Origin: Pseudomonas putida | Lineage (GTDB): Bacteria > Pseudomonadota > Gammaproteobacteria > Pseudomonadales > Pseudomonadaceae | Length of the DNA: 64,000 nt | Assembly: GCA_041071465.1 (NCBI GenBank) | Contig: CP163498.1 | Location: 1,116,001-1,180,000 of the forward strand | Reading direction: 5' to 3' | Shown here: positions 29,722 through 38,728 of the stretch, piece by piece | Position numbering within the stretch: the stretch's first letter is position 1 | Layout: every line of letters starts with the position of its first letter | Translations under genes and position numbers: made by a program | Notes under the pieces: model-generated | Told to the model about the DNA's origin: nothing | The model's database searches: none | What the model saw: only the letters and a program-made list of their open reading frames with translations

Positions 29722-30825
29722 ATGACCCTATTGAAGCGAATTTCCAGCCCCGCCCTGCTCGCTTTGGCCCTGTTTGGCGGTGCCGCGCACGCTGCGCTGG
29801 TACCCCCGCAGGGTTACTACGAGGGGATCGAAAAGCTCAAGACCGGCGACGGCAATTTCCACTGCGAAGCGGCGCCCAAGCCGTACACCGGCGCGTTGCA
29901 GTTTCGCAGCAAATACGAAGGCTCTGACAAGGCGCGGGCAACGCTCAATGTTGCCTCGGAAAAGGCCTTCCGCAAGTCGACCGAAGACATCACCACGCTT
30001 GAGAAAGGCGTGAGCAAGATGGTTGGCCAGTACATGCGCGATGGCCGCCCGGCGCAGCTCGATTGCACCTTGGCCTGGCTGGGCACTTGGGCGCGCGCCG
30101 ACGCATTGCTGTCCACCGACTACAACCACACCGGCAAGTCGATGCGCAAATGGGCACTGGGCAGCATGAGCGGCTCGTGGCTGCGCCTGAAGTTCTCCCA
30201 CTCGCAGCCGCTGGCCGCGCACCAGGCTGAAGCCGAAGTCATCGAAAAATGGTTCGCCCGCCTGGCTGAACAGACCGTGCGCGACTGGAGCGACCTGCCG
30301 CTGGAGAAGATCAACAACCACAGCTACTGGGCGGCCTGGTCGGTCATGGCGACCGCTGTCGCCACCGACCGTCGCGACCTGTTCGACTGGGCCGTGAAGG
30401 AATACAAGGTGGGCGCCAACCAGGTGGATGACCAGGGCTTTCTGCCCAACGAAATCAAGCGCAAGCAGCGCGCACTGGCCTACCACAACTATGCCCTGCC
30501 GCCCCTGGCGATGATTGCCAGCTTTGCCCAGGCCAATGGCGTGGACCTGCGCAAAGAGAACAACTTCGCCCTGCAGCGTCTGGGTGAAGGCGTACTGGCC
30601 GGTGCCCGCGACCCGAGCCAGTTCAAGGCCCGCACCGGCGAGAAGCAGGACATGAAGGACCTCAAGGTCGACAGCAAGTATGCCTGGCTCGAACCCTGGT
30701 GCGAACTGTACCACTGCGTCGGCGACACCCTGCAGCGCAAGCACGGCATGCAGCCGTTCAACAGCTTCCGGCTGGGCGGCGACCTGACCCGGGTCTACGA
30801 CCCGAACGCAGAGAGCAAGAAATAG
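29722..30825 (+). CDS. algL: alginate lyase AlgL
   Basis: This 367-residue periplasmic polysaccharide lyase (family 5) cleaves polymannuronate by beta-elimination and clears polymer that escapes into the periplasm. It has a signal peptide ([16 protein letters not shown]), then [28 protein letters not shown] core ([14 protein letters not shown]), the active-site region [15 protein letters not shown], and [14 protein letters not shown] with the catalytic Arg and Tyr. The ATG at 29722 has GAGG upstream; the GTG at 29710 is less likely. Two hairpins follow in the gap before algI. Confidence 0.96.
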   Translation: MTLLKRISSPALLALALFGGAAHAALVPPQGYYEGIEKLKTGDGNFHCEAAPKPYTGALQFRSKYEGSDKARATLNVASEKAFRKSTEDITTLEKGVSKMVGQYMRDGRPAQLDCTLAWLGTWARADALLSTDYNHTGKSMRKWALGSMSGSWLRLKFSHSQPLAAHQAEAEVIEKWFARLAEQTVRDWSDLPLEKINNHSYWAAWSVMATAVATDRRDLFDWAVKEYKVGANQVDDQGFLPNEIKRKQRALAYHNYALPPLAMIASFAQANGVDLRKENNFALQRLGEGVLAGARDPSQFKARTGEKQDMKDLKVDSKYAWLEPWCELYHCVGDTLQRKHGMQPFNSFRLGGDLTRVYDPNAESKK

Positions 30826-30840
30826 ATGTCGCCTGGGTTA

Positions 30841-30904
30841 GGGCCGCTTTGCGGCCCATCAGGAATGAAGTGACAACGGTTTCCTCCAGCTTTTTGCTGG
30901 GGGG
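30841..30904 (+). other. two hairpins in the algL-algI gap
   Basis: GGGCCGC-TTT-GCGGCCC (30841-30857) and CCAGC-TTTTT-GCTGG (30886-30900) lie in the only gap over 100 bases inside the operon. Neither has a clear T-run. They could reduce read-through or serve as RNA-processing sites separating algD-L from algIJFA. Confidence 0.45.
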
Positions 30905-30954
30905 TTTGGGGGGCGCTTTGCCCTGGATGCTGTGAACAAATTAGGAGAACCGGG

Positions 30955-32412
30955 ATGGTCTTCTCGTCCAACGTGTTCCTGTTCCTGTTCTTGCCGATCT
31001 TCCTCGGCCTGTACTACCTGAGCGGGCAACGTTATCGCAACCTGCTGCTGCTGATCGCCAGCTACATCTTCTATGCCTGGTGGCGGGTGGACTTCCTGGC
31101 CCTGTTCGCCGGGGTCACCCTGTGGAATTACTGGATCGGCCTCAAAGTGGGTGCCGCCGGTGTGCGCACCAAGCCCGCCCAGCGCTGGCTGCTGCTTGGC
31201 GTGGGTGTCGACCTGGCGATTCTCGGCTACTTCAAGTACGCCAACTTCGGCGTCGACAGCCTCAACGCGATCATGGCCTCGTTCGGCCTTGAGCCGTTCA
31301 TCCTCACCCACGTGCTGCTGCCGATCGGTATCTCGTTCTACATCTTCGAGTCGATCAGTTACATCATCGACGTCTACCGTGGCGACACCCCGGCTACTCG
31401 CAACCTGATCGACTTCGCCGCGTTCGTGGCCATCTTCCCGCACCTGATCGCAGGCCCCGTGCTGCGCTTCAAGGACCTGGTCGAGCAATTCAACAACCGC
31501 ACCCACACCCTGGACAAGTTTTCCGAAGGCTGCACCCGCTTCATGCAGGGCTTCATCAAGAAAGTGTTCATCGCCGACACCCTGGCCGTGGTCGCCGACC
31601 ACTGCTTCGCCCTGCAAAACCCGACCACGGGCGATGCCTGGCTGGGCGCGCTGGCGTACACCGCACAGCTGTACTTCGACTTCAGCGGCTACAGCGACAT
31701 GGCCATCGGCCTGGGCCTGATGATGGGCTTCCGCTTCATGGAGAACTTCAAGCAGCCATACATCAGCCAATCGATCACCGAGTTCTGGCGGCGCTGGCAC
31801 ATCAGCCTGTCGACCTGGCTGCGCGACTACCTGTACATCACCCTGGGCGGTAACCGCAAAGGCACCTTCAACACCTACCGCAACCTGTTCCTGACCATGC
31901 TGCTGGGCGGCCTGTGGCACGGTGCCAACTTCACTTACATCATCTGGGGCGCCTGGCACGGCATGTGGCTGGCCATCGAACGCGCGCTGGGCATCGACAC
32001 CAACCCGCAGCGCTTCAACCCGGTCAAATGGGCCTTCACCTTCCTGCTGGTGGTGGTCGGCTGGGTGATCTTCCGCGCCGAGAACCTGCACGTGGCCGGC
32101 CGCATGTACGGCGCCATGTTCAGCTTCGGCGACTGGCAGCTGTCGGAACTCAACAGTGCCCAGCTGACCGGCCTGCAGGTGGCGACCCTGGTCATCGCCT
32201 ACCTCACCCTGGCGTTCTTCGGCCTACGCGACTTCTACCGCAATGCCAAACCGACGCCCAAGGCAACCCCGGTGCAGGTGAACAGCGATGGCTCGATCGG
32301 CCTGGACTGGACCCGGGTGATGACCCGCGCCCTGATTCTGCTGCTGTTCGTCGCCTCGATCCTCAAGCTTTCGGCGCAGAGCTACTCGCCGTTCCTGTAC
32401 TTCCAGTTCTGA
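30955..32412 (+). CDS. algI: alginate O-acetylation protein AlgI (MBOAT)
   Basis: This 485-residue polytopic membrane protein of the MBOAT family moves acetyl groups across the inner membrane for alginate acetylation. The essential histidine is H322 in GGLWHGANFTYIIWG, the same number as in P. aeruginosa AlgI. Other conserved parts are LPIGISFYIFESISY and SITEFWRRWHISLSTWLRDYLYI (in parts FWRRWHISLS and WLRDY). The start ATG at 30955 has AGGAG upstream. It works with AlgJ, AlgF and AlgX. Confidence 0.97.
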   Translation: MVFSSNVFLFLFLPIFLGLYYLSGQRYRNLLLLIASYIFYAWWRVDFLALFAGVTLWNYWIGLKVGAAGVRTKPAQRWLLLGVGVDLAILGYFKYANFGVDSLNAIMASFGLEPFILTHVLLPIGISFYIFESISYIIDVYRGDTPATRNLIDFAAFVAIFPHLIAGPVLRFKDLVEQFNNRTHTLDKFSEGCTRFMQGFIKKVFIADTLAVVADHCFALQNPTTGDAWLGALAYTAQLYFDFSGYSDMAIGLGLMMGFRFMENFKQPYISQSITEFWRRWHISLSTWLRDYLYITLGGNRKGTFNTYRNLFLTMLLGGLWHGANFTYIIWGAWHGMWLAIERALGIDTNPQRFNPVKWAFTFLLVVVGWVIFRAENLHVAGRMYGAMFSFGDWQLSELNSAQLTGLQVATLVIAYLTLAFFGLRDFYRNAKPTPKATPVQVNSDGSIGLDWTRVMTRALILLLFVASILKLSAQSYSPFLYFQF

Positions 32413-32422
32413 GGCCGATGAC

Positions 32423-33579
32423 ATGAACCGCACATTACGCATCACTTATTCCCTGTCGTTTCTTGGCTTGCTGGTGGGCATGGGCGTGTGGTCCACCGGT
32501 GGTCTGCAAAGCTTTCAGCGCACCGAGCAGATGACACTGCTCAACGGCAAGCTGGCCAAGGCCGCCGAGACCCACTACGACGACGAGTTCCCGATCAAGC
32601 GCCTGGGCACGAACCTTTGGGCGGCCATGGACTTCAAGCTGTTCAACGAGGGCCGACCCGGTGTGGTACTGGGCCGCGACCAGTGGTTGTTCAGCGACGA
32701 AGAGTTCAAGCCCACCGCCGGTGCCGAACAACTGATGCAGGAAAACCTGGCGCTGATCCGTGGCGTGCGCGACACCTTGCAGCAGCACGGTAGCCAGCTG
32801 GTGCTGGCTATCATCCCGGCCAAGGCGCGCCTCTATTCGGAATACCTGGGCAAAGAGCAACCGGCCAGCCTGCACGATGACCTGTACAACCAGTTCCACG
32901 CCCAGGTACGCCAGGCCAACGTGTTCGCCCCAGACCTGCAAGCGGCCATGGAACAAGCCAAAGCCCGCGGCCAGGTATTCCTGCGCACCGACACCCACTG
33001 GACACCAATGGGCGCCGAAGTCGCCGCCCAGACGCTGGCCGAGGCGGTAAGCCGGCAGAACCTGCTCAACGGTGACCCGCAAACCTTCGTCACCGAAGCT
33101 GGCAGCACCGCGCCCTACAAAGGCGACCTGACCAACTTCCTGCCACTGGACCCTTTGTTCAGCAACCTGTTGCCGGCCCCGGACAACCTGCAGCAGCGCA
33201 CCACCCGCCCGGTCGATGCCGAGGGTGACGCGGGGACGCACTGTTCGCCGATAAGCAGATTCCGGTTGCGCTGGTGGGTACCAGCTACAGCGCCAACCCG
33301 CACTGGAACTTCCTTGGTGCCCTGCAGCAGGCCCTGAACAGCGACGTCGCCAACTACGCAGAAGACGGCCATGGCCCGCTGCTGCCAATGCTCAAGTACC
33401 TGCAAAGCGATGCCTTTAAAAACGCCGCACCGCAAGTGGTGGTGTGGGAATTCCCCGAGCGTTATCTGCCCATGAAAAACGACCTCAGCAGTTTCGATCC
33501 GCAGTGGATCGCGCAGCTGAAGAACACCCGTAAAACCGAAGAAAACCTGGCCTTGTCGTCCAACCAGACGCGCCACTGA
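32423..33579 (+). pseudogene. algJ: alginate O-acetyltransferase AlgJ, one frameshift
   Basis: AlgJ is a membrane-anchored periplasmic SGNH-like acetyltransferase related to AlgX. The first frame (from MNRTLRITYSLSF) has the membrane anchor and LRTDTHWTPMGAE with the Asp-His pair. After about 33232-33235 the sequence continues in another frame with PVALVGTSYSANPHW, which has the Ser motif, and VVVWEFPERYLP. One missing G in a G-run (coding DAGDALF) accounts for the break; repair gives about 385 residues, near the usual 390. I judge this a probable sequence error, but if real, acetylation would be impaired. Confidence 0.9.
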
Positions 33580-33599
33580 TCGATAGAGAGGAAACGCAC

Positions 33600-34247
33600 A
33601 TGACTACCAAGACTTCCATTGCCAAAGCCCTCACCCTCGCGGCCGGCCTGTCCCTTGCTTCCATGCAGGCCTTCGCCGGCGCGGATGCCGCGCTGTATGG
33701 CCCGAGCGCGCCGAAAGGCTCGACCTTCGTGCGCCTGTACAACGCGGCCAGCGCACCGGCCGCCGCCTCGGTCGGCAACACCCAGATCAAGCAGGTTGGC
33801 GCCCAGGCCAGCAGCGACTTCAGCTTCCTGCCAGGCGGCGACTACACAGCCCAGGTCGGCGGCAAGAGCGTGCCGGTCAAGCTGGCCTCGGACAAGTACT
33901 ACACCCTGGTCAACAGCAGCAGCGGCAACCCGCAGTTGATCGAAGAACCACCGTTCAAGAACAAGCAGAAAGCCCTGGTGCGCGTGCAGAACCTGAGCGA
34001 CCAGCAGCTGACCCTGAAAACCGCCGACGGCAAGACCGAAGTGGTCAAGCCGGTGGCCGCAAACGGCCGGGGCGAACGCGAAATCAACCCGGTCAAGGTC
34101 AACCTGGCGCTGTACCAAGGTGACAAGAAAGTGGGTGACGTGAAACCCGTCGCCCTGGAGCGCGGCGAAGCCGCCGTGCTGTATGTAACGGGTTCCGGCA
34201 ACGCCTTGTCGCCGGTGTGGGTAACTCGCCCCGTGGCTAGCAACTGA
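33600..34247 (+). CDS. algF: alginate O-acetylation protein AlgF
   Basis: This 215-residue periplasmic protein has a signal peptide (LTLAAGLSLASMQAFAG) and two small beta-rich domains, the second with VRVQNLSDQQLTLKTADGK. AlgF is required for alginate acetylation and is thought to pass or bridge the acetyl group between AlgIJ and AlgX; it has no catalytic motif itself. It starts 20 bases after algJ with a GAGAGGAAA ribosome site. Confidence 0.95.
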   Translation: MTTKTSIAKALTLAAGLSLASMQAFAGADAALYGPSAPKGSTFVRLYNAASAPAAASVGNTQIKQVGAQASSDFSFLPGGDYTAQVGGKSVPVKLASDKYYTLVNSSSGNPQLIEEPPFKNKQKALVRVQNLSDQQLTLKTADGKTEVVKPVAANGRGEREINPVKVNLALYQGDKKVGDVKPVALERGEAAVLYVTGSGNALSPVWVTRPVASN

Positions 34248-34281
34248 TCCCCCTGCCTTTAACGACTATTGGAGAAACATG

Positions 34282-35736
34282 ATGATCCCGGTAATTCTTT
34301 CTGGTGGTAGCGGTTCGCGTCTGTGGCCTCTGTCGCGCAAGCAGTTCCCAAAACAGTTCCTGGCCCTGACCGGCGAACACACCCTGTTCCAGCAAACCAT
34401 CGAGCGCCTGGCGTTCGAAGGCATGGACACACCGATCGTGGTCTGCAACAAGGACCACAAGTTCATCGTCCAGGAACAGCTGGCTGCGCTGAAGCTGGAA
34501 ACCCAAGGCATCCTGATGGAGCCGTTCGGCCGTAACACCGCGCCGGCCGTGGCCATGGCCGCCATGAAACTGGTCAACGAAGGCCGCGACGAGCTGATGC
34601 TGGTGCTGCCAGCCGACCACGTGATCGACGACCAGAAGGCCCTGCAGCGCGCCCTGGCCCTGGCCACCATCGCCGCCGAGCGTGGCGAGATGGTGCTGTT
34701 CGGCGTGCCGGCGACCAAGCCGGAAACCGGCTACGGCTACATCCGCTCCAGCCAGGATGCCCTGCTGCCCGAAGGCGTGGCACGCGTGGCCCAGTTTGTC
34801 GAGAAACCCGATGAGAAACGCGCCGCCGAGTTCGTCCAGGCCGGTGGCTACTTCTGGAACAGCGGCATGTTCCTGTTCCGCGCCAGCCGCTTCCTCGAAG
34901 AGCTGAAAAAGCACGACGGCGACATCTACGACACCTGCGTGCTGGCGCTGGAGCGCAGCGAGGAAGACGGCGATGTGCTGAGCATCGACGAAGCCACCTT
35001 CGCCTGCTGCCCGGACAACTCCATCGACTACGCGGTGATGGAAAAAACCCAGCGCGCCTGCGTAGTGCCGATGTCGGCCGGCTGGAGCGACGTGGGCTGC
35101 TGGTCATCGCTGTGGGAAGTGCACGAGAAGGACGACAACGGCAACGTCACCAAGGGCGACGTGGTGGTGCAGGACAGCCGCAATTGCATGATCCACGGCA
35201 ACGGCAAGCTGGTGTCGGTGATCGGCCTGGAAAACATCGTGGTGGTCGAAACCAAGGACGCCATGATGATTGCCCACAAGGACAAGGTCCAGGGCGTCAA
35301 GCAGATGGTCAAGACCCTCGACGAACAGGGTCGCACTGAAACCCAGAACCACCTGGAAGTGTATCGCCCGTGGGGCTCGTACGACTCGGTGGACATGGGT
35401 GGCCGCTTCCAGGTCAAGCACATCACTGTCAAGCCGGGTGCCAGCCTGTCGCTGCAGATGCACCACCACCGCGCCGAGCACTGGATCGTGGTGTCCGGCA
35501 CCGCCGAGGTCACCTGCGACGAGAACGTGTTCCTGCTGACCGAAAACCAGTCGACCTACATCCCGATCGCATCGGTGCACCGCCTGCGCAACCCAGGCAA
35601 GATCCCGCTGGAGATCATCGAAGTGCAGTCCGGCAGTTATTTGGGCGAGGATGACATCGAGCGCTTCGAGGATGTGTATGGGCGGACATCGACGCCGGTG
35701 GAGCGAGGTGTTTCGGTCAAGACGATTGCGCAGTAA
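34282..35736 (+). CDS. algA: mannose-1-phosphate guanylyltransferase/mannose-6-phosphate isomerase AlgA
   Basis: This bifunctional 484-residue enzyme makes mannose-6-phosphate from fructose-6-phosphate and GDP-mannose from mannose-1-phosphate. The N-terminal nucleotidyltransferase starts IPVILSGGSGSRLWPLSRKQ and has FVEKPDE. The C-terminal type II isomerase is a cupin with LQMHHHRAEHWIVVSG and YIPIASVHRL. Two ATGs are adjacent; the second (34282) has better spacing from GGAG and matches the MIPVI start known in Pseudomonas. It is the last gene of the operon, so precursor supply is co-expressed with polymerisation. Confidence 0.97.
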   Translation: MIPVILSGGSGSRLWPLSRKQFPKQFLALTGEHTLFQQTIERLAFEGMDTPIVVCNKDHKFIVQEQLAALKLETQGILMEPFGRNTAPAVAMAAMKLVNEGRDELMLVLPADHVIDDQKALQRALALATIAAERGEMVLFGVPATKPETGYGYIRSSQDALLPEGVARVAQFVEKPDEKRAAEFVQAGGYFWNSGMFLFRASRFLEELKKHDGDIYDTCVLALERSEEDGDVLSIDEATFACCPDNSIDYAVMEKTQRACVVPMSAGWSDVGCWSSLWEVHEKDDNGNVTKGDVVVQDSRNCMIHGNGKLVSVIGLENIVVVETKDAMMIAHKDKVQGVKQMVKTLDEQGRTETQNHLEVYRPWGSYDSVDMGGRFQVKHITVKPGASLSLQMHHHRAEHWIVVSGTAEVTCDENVFLLTENQSTYIPIASVHRLRNPGKIPLEIIEVQSGSYLGEDDIERFEDVYGRTSTPVERGVSVKTIAQ

Positions 35737-35747
35737 GTAAACCCCTG

Positions 35748-35768
35748 GGGCCGCTTTGCGGCCCTTTT
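35748..35768 (+). terminator. intrinsic terminator of the alginate operon
   Basis: GGGCCGC-TTT-GCGGCCC is followed by TTTT, 12 bases past algA. A second hairpin (GAGGGC-GAA-GCCCTC, 35777-35791) follows and looks like a fragment of a REP element. Confidence 0.85.
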
Positions 35769-35861
35769 CTCGACACGAGGGCGAAGCCCTCGCGCTTTTG
35801 AGCCCTCCCCCATTTCAGGCTACGATGGTCAGACCCCGCGCAACCAAGGTCTTCAAGCCCA

Positions 35862-36326
35862 ATGATCATCGGTGCCTTCCTCATCCTCACCTGGCTGGTG
35901 CTGCTGTTGCGCTACCCGGCCAAGGCCTTGCCGATTTCGCTGGCCGCCGTTTGCGGCCTGGGCCTGGTAGCCCTGTTCGTTGCCTGGCAGGAAAACCGCG
36001 AAGCCTCGCAATTGGCCCGCCTGGACCTGCGCCTGAGCTACGCTCCCGAGCAGTGCCCTGCCGACCGCGCCCTGCAGGTACGCATGAAAAACGGCAACAA
36101 GGCCCCGCTCACCGAGCTTCGTTGGCGGGTAGCGGCGTATGCGCCGGGCGATACCGTGAACCTGGCCGAGAATACCTACAACGCACCGCGTTACCGTGGA
36201 CCGGGTGAGTTGCAGCCGGGAGCCGAGTGGAAAGATTGCCTGCCGGTGCCGCCGCTGCGCTCCGGGTACCGGCCACAGACCCTGGAATTTCGTGCCGAGC
36301 ATCTGCAAGGTACATTCGCCAATTAA
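35862..36326 (+). CDS. hypothetical membrane-anchored protein
   Basis: This 154-residue protein begins with two hydrophobic segments (MIIGAFLILTWLVLLL and LPISLAAVCGLGLVALFVA). A soluble domain of about 100 residues follows, containing LSYAPEQCPADRALQVRMKN, LTELRWRVAAYAPGD and NAPRYRGPGELQPG. The soluble part looks like a small beta-sandwich facing the periplasm, with a Cys pair that could form a disulfide. I do not recognise a characterised family. It lies 15 bases before the SDR gene, so the two may be co-transcribed. Confidence 0.8.
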   Translation: MIIGAFLILTWLVLLLRYPAKALPISLAAVCGLGLVALFVAWQENREASQLARLDLRLSYAPEQCPADRALQVRMKNGNKAPLTELRWRVAAYAPGDTVNLAENTYNAPRYRGPGELQPGAEWKDCLPVPPLRSGYRPQTLEFRAEHLQGTFAN

Positions 36327-36341
36327 TCGAAGGCCTCTCCC

Positions 36342-37154
36342 ATGCCCACTGTCCTGATCACAGGTTGTTCCAGCGGCATCGGCCGCGCCTTGGCCGATGC
36401 TTTTCGCGATGCCGGCCACCACGTCTGGGCCACTGCCCGCAAGCCTGAAGATGTCGAGCAACTGAGCGCCGCCGGCTACACCGCCCGGCAGTTGGATGTG
36501 AACGACGGCGAGGCGCTGGCCCGCTTGGCCGACGAACTGGAAAGCCTCGACATCCTGATCAACAACGCCGGATACGGCGCCATGGGCCCGTTGCTCGATG
36601 GCGGCGTGGATGCCCTGCGCCAGCAGTTCGAAACCAACGTCTTCGCCGTAGTCGGCGTTACCCGTGCGCTGTTCCCGCTGCTACGCCGCTCACGGGGCCT
36701 GGTGGTGAACATCGGCAGCGTCTCCGGCGTGCTGGTCACGCCATTCGCCGGTGCCTACTGCGCCTCGAAAGCCGCCGTGCATGCGCTGAGCGATGCCTTG
36801 CGCCTGGAGCTGGCACCGTTCGGTGTGCAGGTGATGGAAGTGCAGCCGGGGGCGATTGCCACGCAGTTCGCCAGCCATGCCCAGCGCCAGGCCGAGCAGG
36901 TGCTGGCGGCGGATTCACCGTGGTGGCCGCTGCGCGAGCATGTGCAGGCACGGGCGCGGGCTTCGCAGGACAGGCCGACTTCGGCGGCAGTGTTTGCCAA
37001 GGGGGTGCTGGCGGCCGTCGGCAAGGCGCCGATACCAGGGGTGGTGCGGCTGGGCAACGGCAGTACGGCGTTGCCGTTAATGGCCCGGTTGCTGCCACGG
37101 CGGTTGCTGGACTGGGCGTTACGCAAGCGCTTTGGGCTGCTGCGGCCGCTCTGA
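36342..37154 (+). CDS. short-chain dehydrogenase/reductase (SDR)
   Basis: This 270-residue classical SDR has the NAD(P)-binding motif TGCSSGIGRALADAF, the NNAGYG motif, the catalytic Ser region NIGSVSGV and the YCASK catalytic Tyr-Lys pair. After the core, PGAIATQFASH resembles SDRs acting on lipids or retinoid-like substrates, but the substrate cannot be read from the sequence. It lies 15 bases after the hypothetical membrane protein and is followed by a REPIN that separates it from the convergent efflux operon. Confidence 0.9.
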   Translation: MPTVLITGCSSGIGRALADAFRDAGHHVWATARKPEDVEQLSAAGYTARQLDVNDGEALARLADELESLDILINNAGYGAMGPLLDGGVDALRQQFETNVFAVVGVTRALFPLLRRSRGLVVNIGSVSGVLVTPFAGAYCASKAAVHALSDALRLELAPFGVQVMEVQPGAIATQFASHAQRQAEQVLAADSPWWPLREHVQARARASQDRPTSAAVFAKGVLAAVGKAPIPGVVRLGNGSTALPLMARLLPRRLLDWALRKRFGLLRPL

Positions 37155-37170
37155 GTTTTCGGATGCCCTG

Positions 37171-37271
37171 GGGCTGCTTTGCAGCCCATCGCGACACAAG
37201 GCCGCTCCTACAGGCAGTCGCGGTCTCCTGTAGGAGCGGCCTTGTGTCGCGATGGGCCGCACAGCGGCCCC
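37171..37271. repeat. REPIN between the SDR gene and an efflux operon
   Basis: A perfect 30-bp inverted repeat (37185-37214 with 37227-37256) carries the same REP core as at 13627, here with CATCGCGACACAAGG. Small outer hairpins flank it. It sits between convergent genes. Confidence 0.9.
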
Positions 37272-37276
37272 GCTTT

Positions 37277-38728
37277 CTAGGCTTTGTTCGCTGGCTGCTC
37301 ATCAAACGCCTGCCAGCCACCGCCCAAAGCCTTGTACAAACCCACCAAGGCCTGCGACACCGCTGCCGAGCTGTCGATCCACTGCTCCTCGCTGGCCAGC
37401 AATGCCCCTTGCACTGTCAGCACATTGAGAAAGTCCACTGCCCCTTCCACATACTGGCGCTGGGCGGTTTCCAGGGCGATGCGGTTCTGCCGCACGGCCT
37501 CGGCCAAATGGTCGCGGCGCAACTGGCTGGCGTTGTACAGGCGCAGCACATCGTCAATTTCATGCCAGGCCCCCAGCACCACCTTGCGGTAGTTCAGCGC
37601 GGCCTCTTGCTGCTGCGCCTCGCGCAGTTCCAGGGTGCCCTTGAGCCGGCCACCCTCGAAGATCGGCAGCGACAGCTGCGGCCCGAAAGCAAACCGACGC
37701 GAATCCCAGCCACCAAAATCAGACAGCTGCATGGCCTGGAAACCGACACTGCCCGACAGCCGGATGCTCGGGTAGAAATCTGCCTTGGCCACACCGATGC
37801 TGGCGGTGGCGGCATGCAGGCGGGCCTCGGCCTGGCGGATGTCCGGGCGGCGCTCGGCCAGTTCGGACGGCAAGCCAATGGCAAACTTCTGCTGCGGCGC
37901 GGGCAGCTCGCCGCCCTGCAGCAATTCGGCCTGCAAACTGCGTGGCGGTTCGGCAGCGAGCAGGCTGAGGGCGTTGATCAGGTCATCACGGCGGGCCTCC
38001 AGGCTGGGCAGTCGCGACTCGATCGACGCGACCTGAGCGCTGGCCTGGGCCACATCCAGGCGCGTGGCAACGCCTTCGGCCTGGCGGTCTTCGGACAGCT
38101 TCAGGCTGTGCCGGGCAACCTTGAGGTTGTCCTGCGTCACATCCAGGGTGTGCTGCACCGCGCGCAGCTGGATGTAGTTGCCGGCGGTTTCCGACAGCAG
38201 GGCAAGCAGCACCCCACGGCGGTCGTTCTCAGCCACTTCGACGCTGGCATCGGCAGCCTCGACCTGGCGCCGCACGCGGCCCCAAAGGTCCAACTCCCAA
38301 CCTGCCACCAGGTCGCCTTGCCAGAGGTTGTACGCCGCTTTACCCGCTTTGCCGGACGGGTCGCTGAGGCCTTCGGCGCTGTTACGCGCGCGGCTGTAGC
38401 CGGCGTTGGCGTCCACCGACGGCATTTCGTCGGCGGCCACGGTGCTGCGCAGGGCACGGCTTTGCAGCAACCGTGCGCTGGCCATCTGCAGGTCGAGGTT
38501 GCGTTCGGCGACGCGCTGGATCAAGGCGCTGAGCTGGGCATCGTGAAAGGATTCCCACCAGCGCAACTCCAGCGGTTCGGCCTGCGGCTGGCTGGCCGCT
38601 GCCTCACCCTGCAGCGGCGCCCACTGTTGCGGTGCCTGGCTGTCGGGGCGCAGAAAGTCCGGGCCCATGGTGCAGCCGGCCATCAGTACGGCCAGCAATA
38701 AAGGACTCAAGCGAAATGCCGATTTCAT
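37277..38728 (-). CDS. RND/MFS efflux outer-membrane factor lipoprotein (OprM/NodT family)
   Basis: This 483-residue protein has a lipoprotein signal peptide with lipobox LMAGC (Cys19), then two TolC-like repeats. Family motifs are ELRWWESFHDAQLSALIQR, VGWELDLWGRVRRQVEAAD (as AGWELDLWGRVRR) and FPSELAERRPDIRQAEARL. As a trimer it forms the outer-membrane channel of a tripartite pump. Its start overlaps the adaptor stop by four bases (ATGA), so it completes an EmrB-EmrA-OMF operon running from 41356 to 37277. Confidence 0.93.
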   Translation of the reverse strand: MKSAFRLSPLLLAVLMAGCTMGPDFLRPDSQAPQQWAPLQGEAAASQPQAEPLELRWWESFHDAQLSALIQRVAERNLDLQMASARLLQSRALRSTVAADEMPSVDANAGYSRARNSAEGLSDPSGKAGKAAYNLWQGDLVAGWELDLWGRVRRQVEAADASVEVAENDRRGVLLALLSETAGNYIQLRAVQHTLDVTQDNLKVARHSLKLSEDRQAEGVATRLDVAQASAQVASIESRLPSLEARRDDLINALSLLAAEPPRSLQAELLQGGELPAPQQKFAIGLPSELAERRPDIRQAEARLHAATASIGVAKADFYPSIRLSGSVGFQAMQLSDFGGWDSRRFAFGPQLSLPIFEGGRLKGTLELREAQQQEAALNYRKVVLGAWHEIDDVLRLYNASQLRRDHLAEAVRQNRIALETAQRQYVEGAVDFLNVLTVQGALLASEEQWIDSSAAVSQALVGLYKALGGGWQAFDEQPANKA

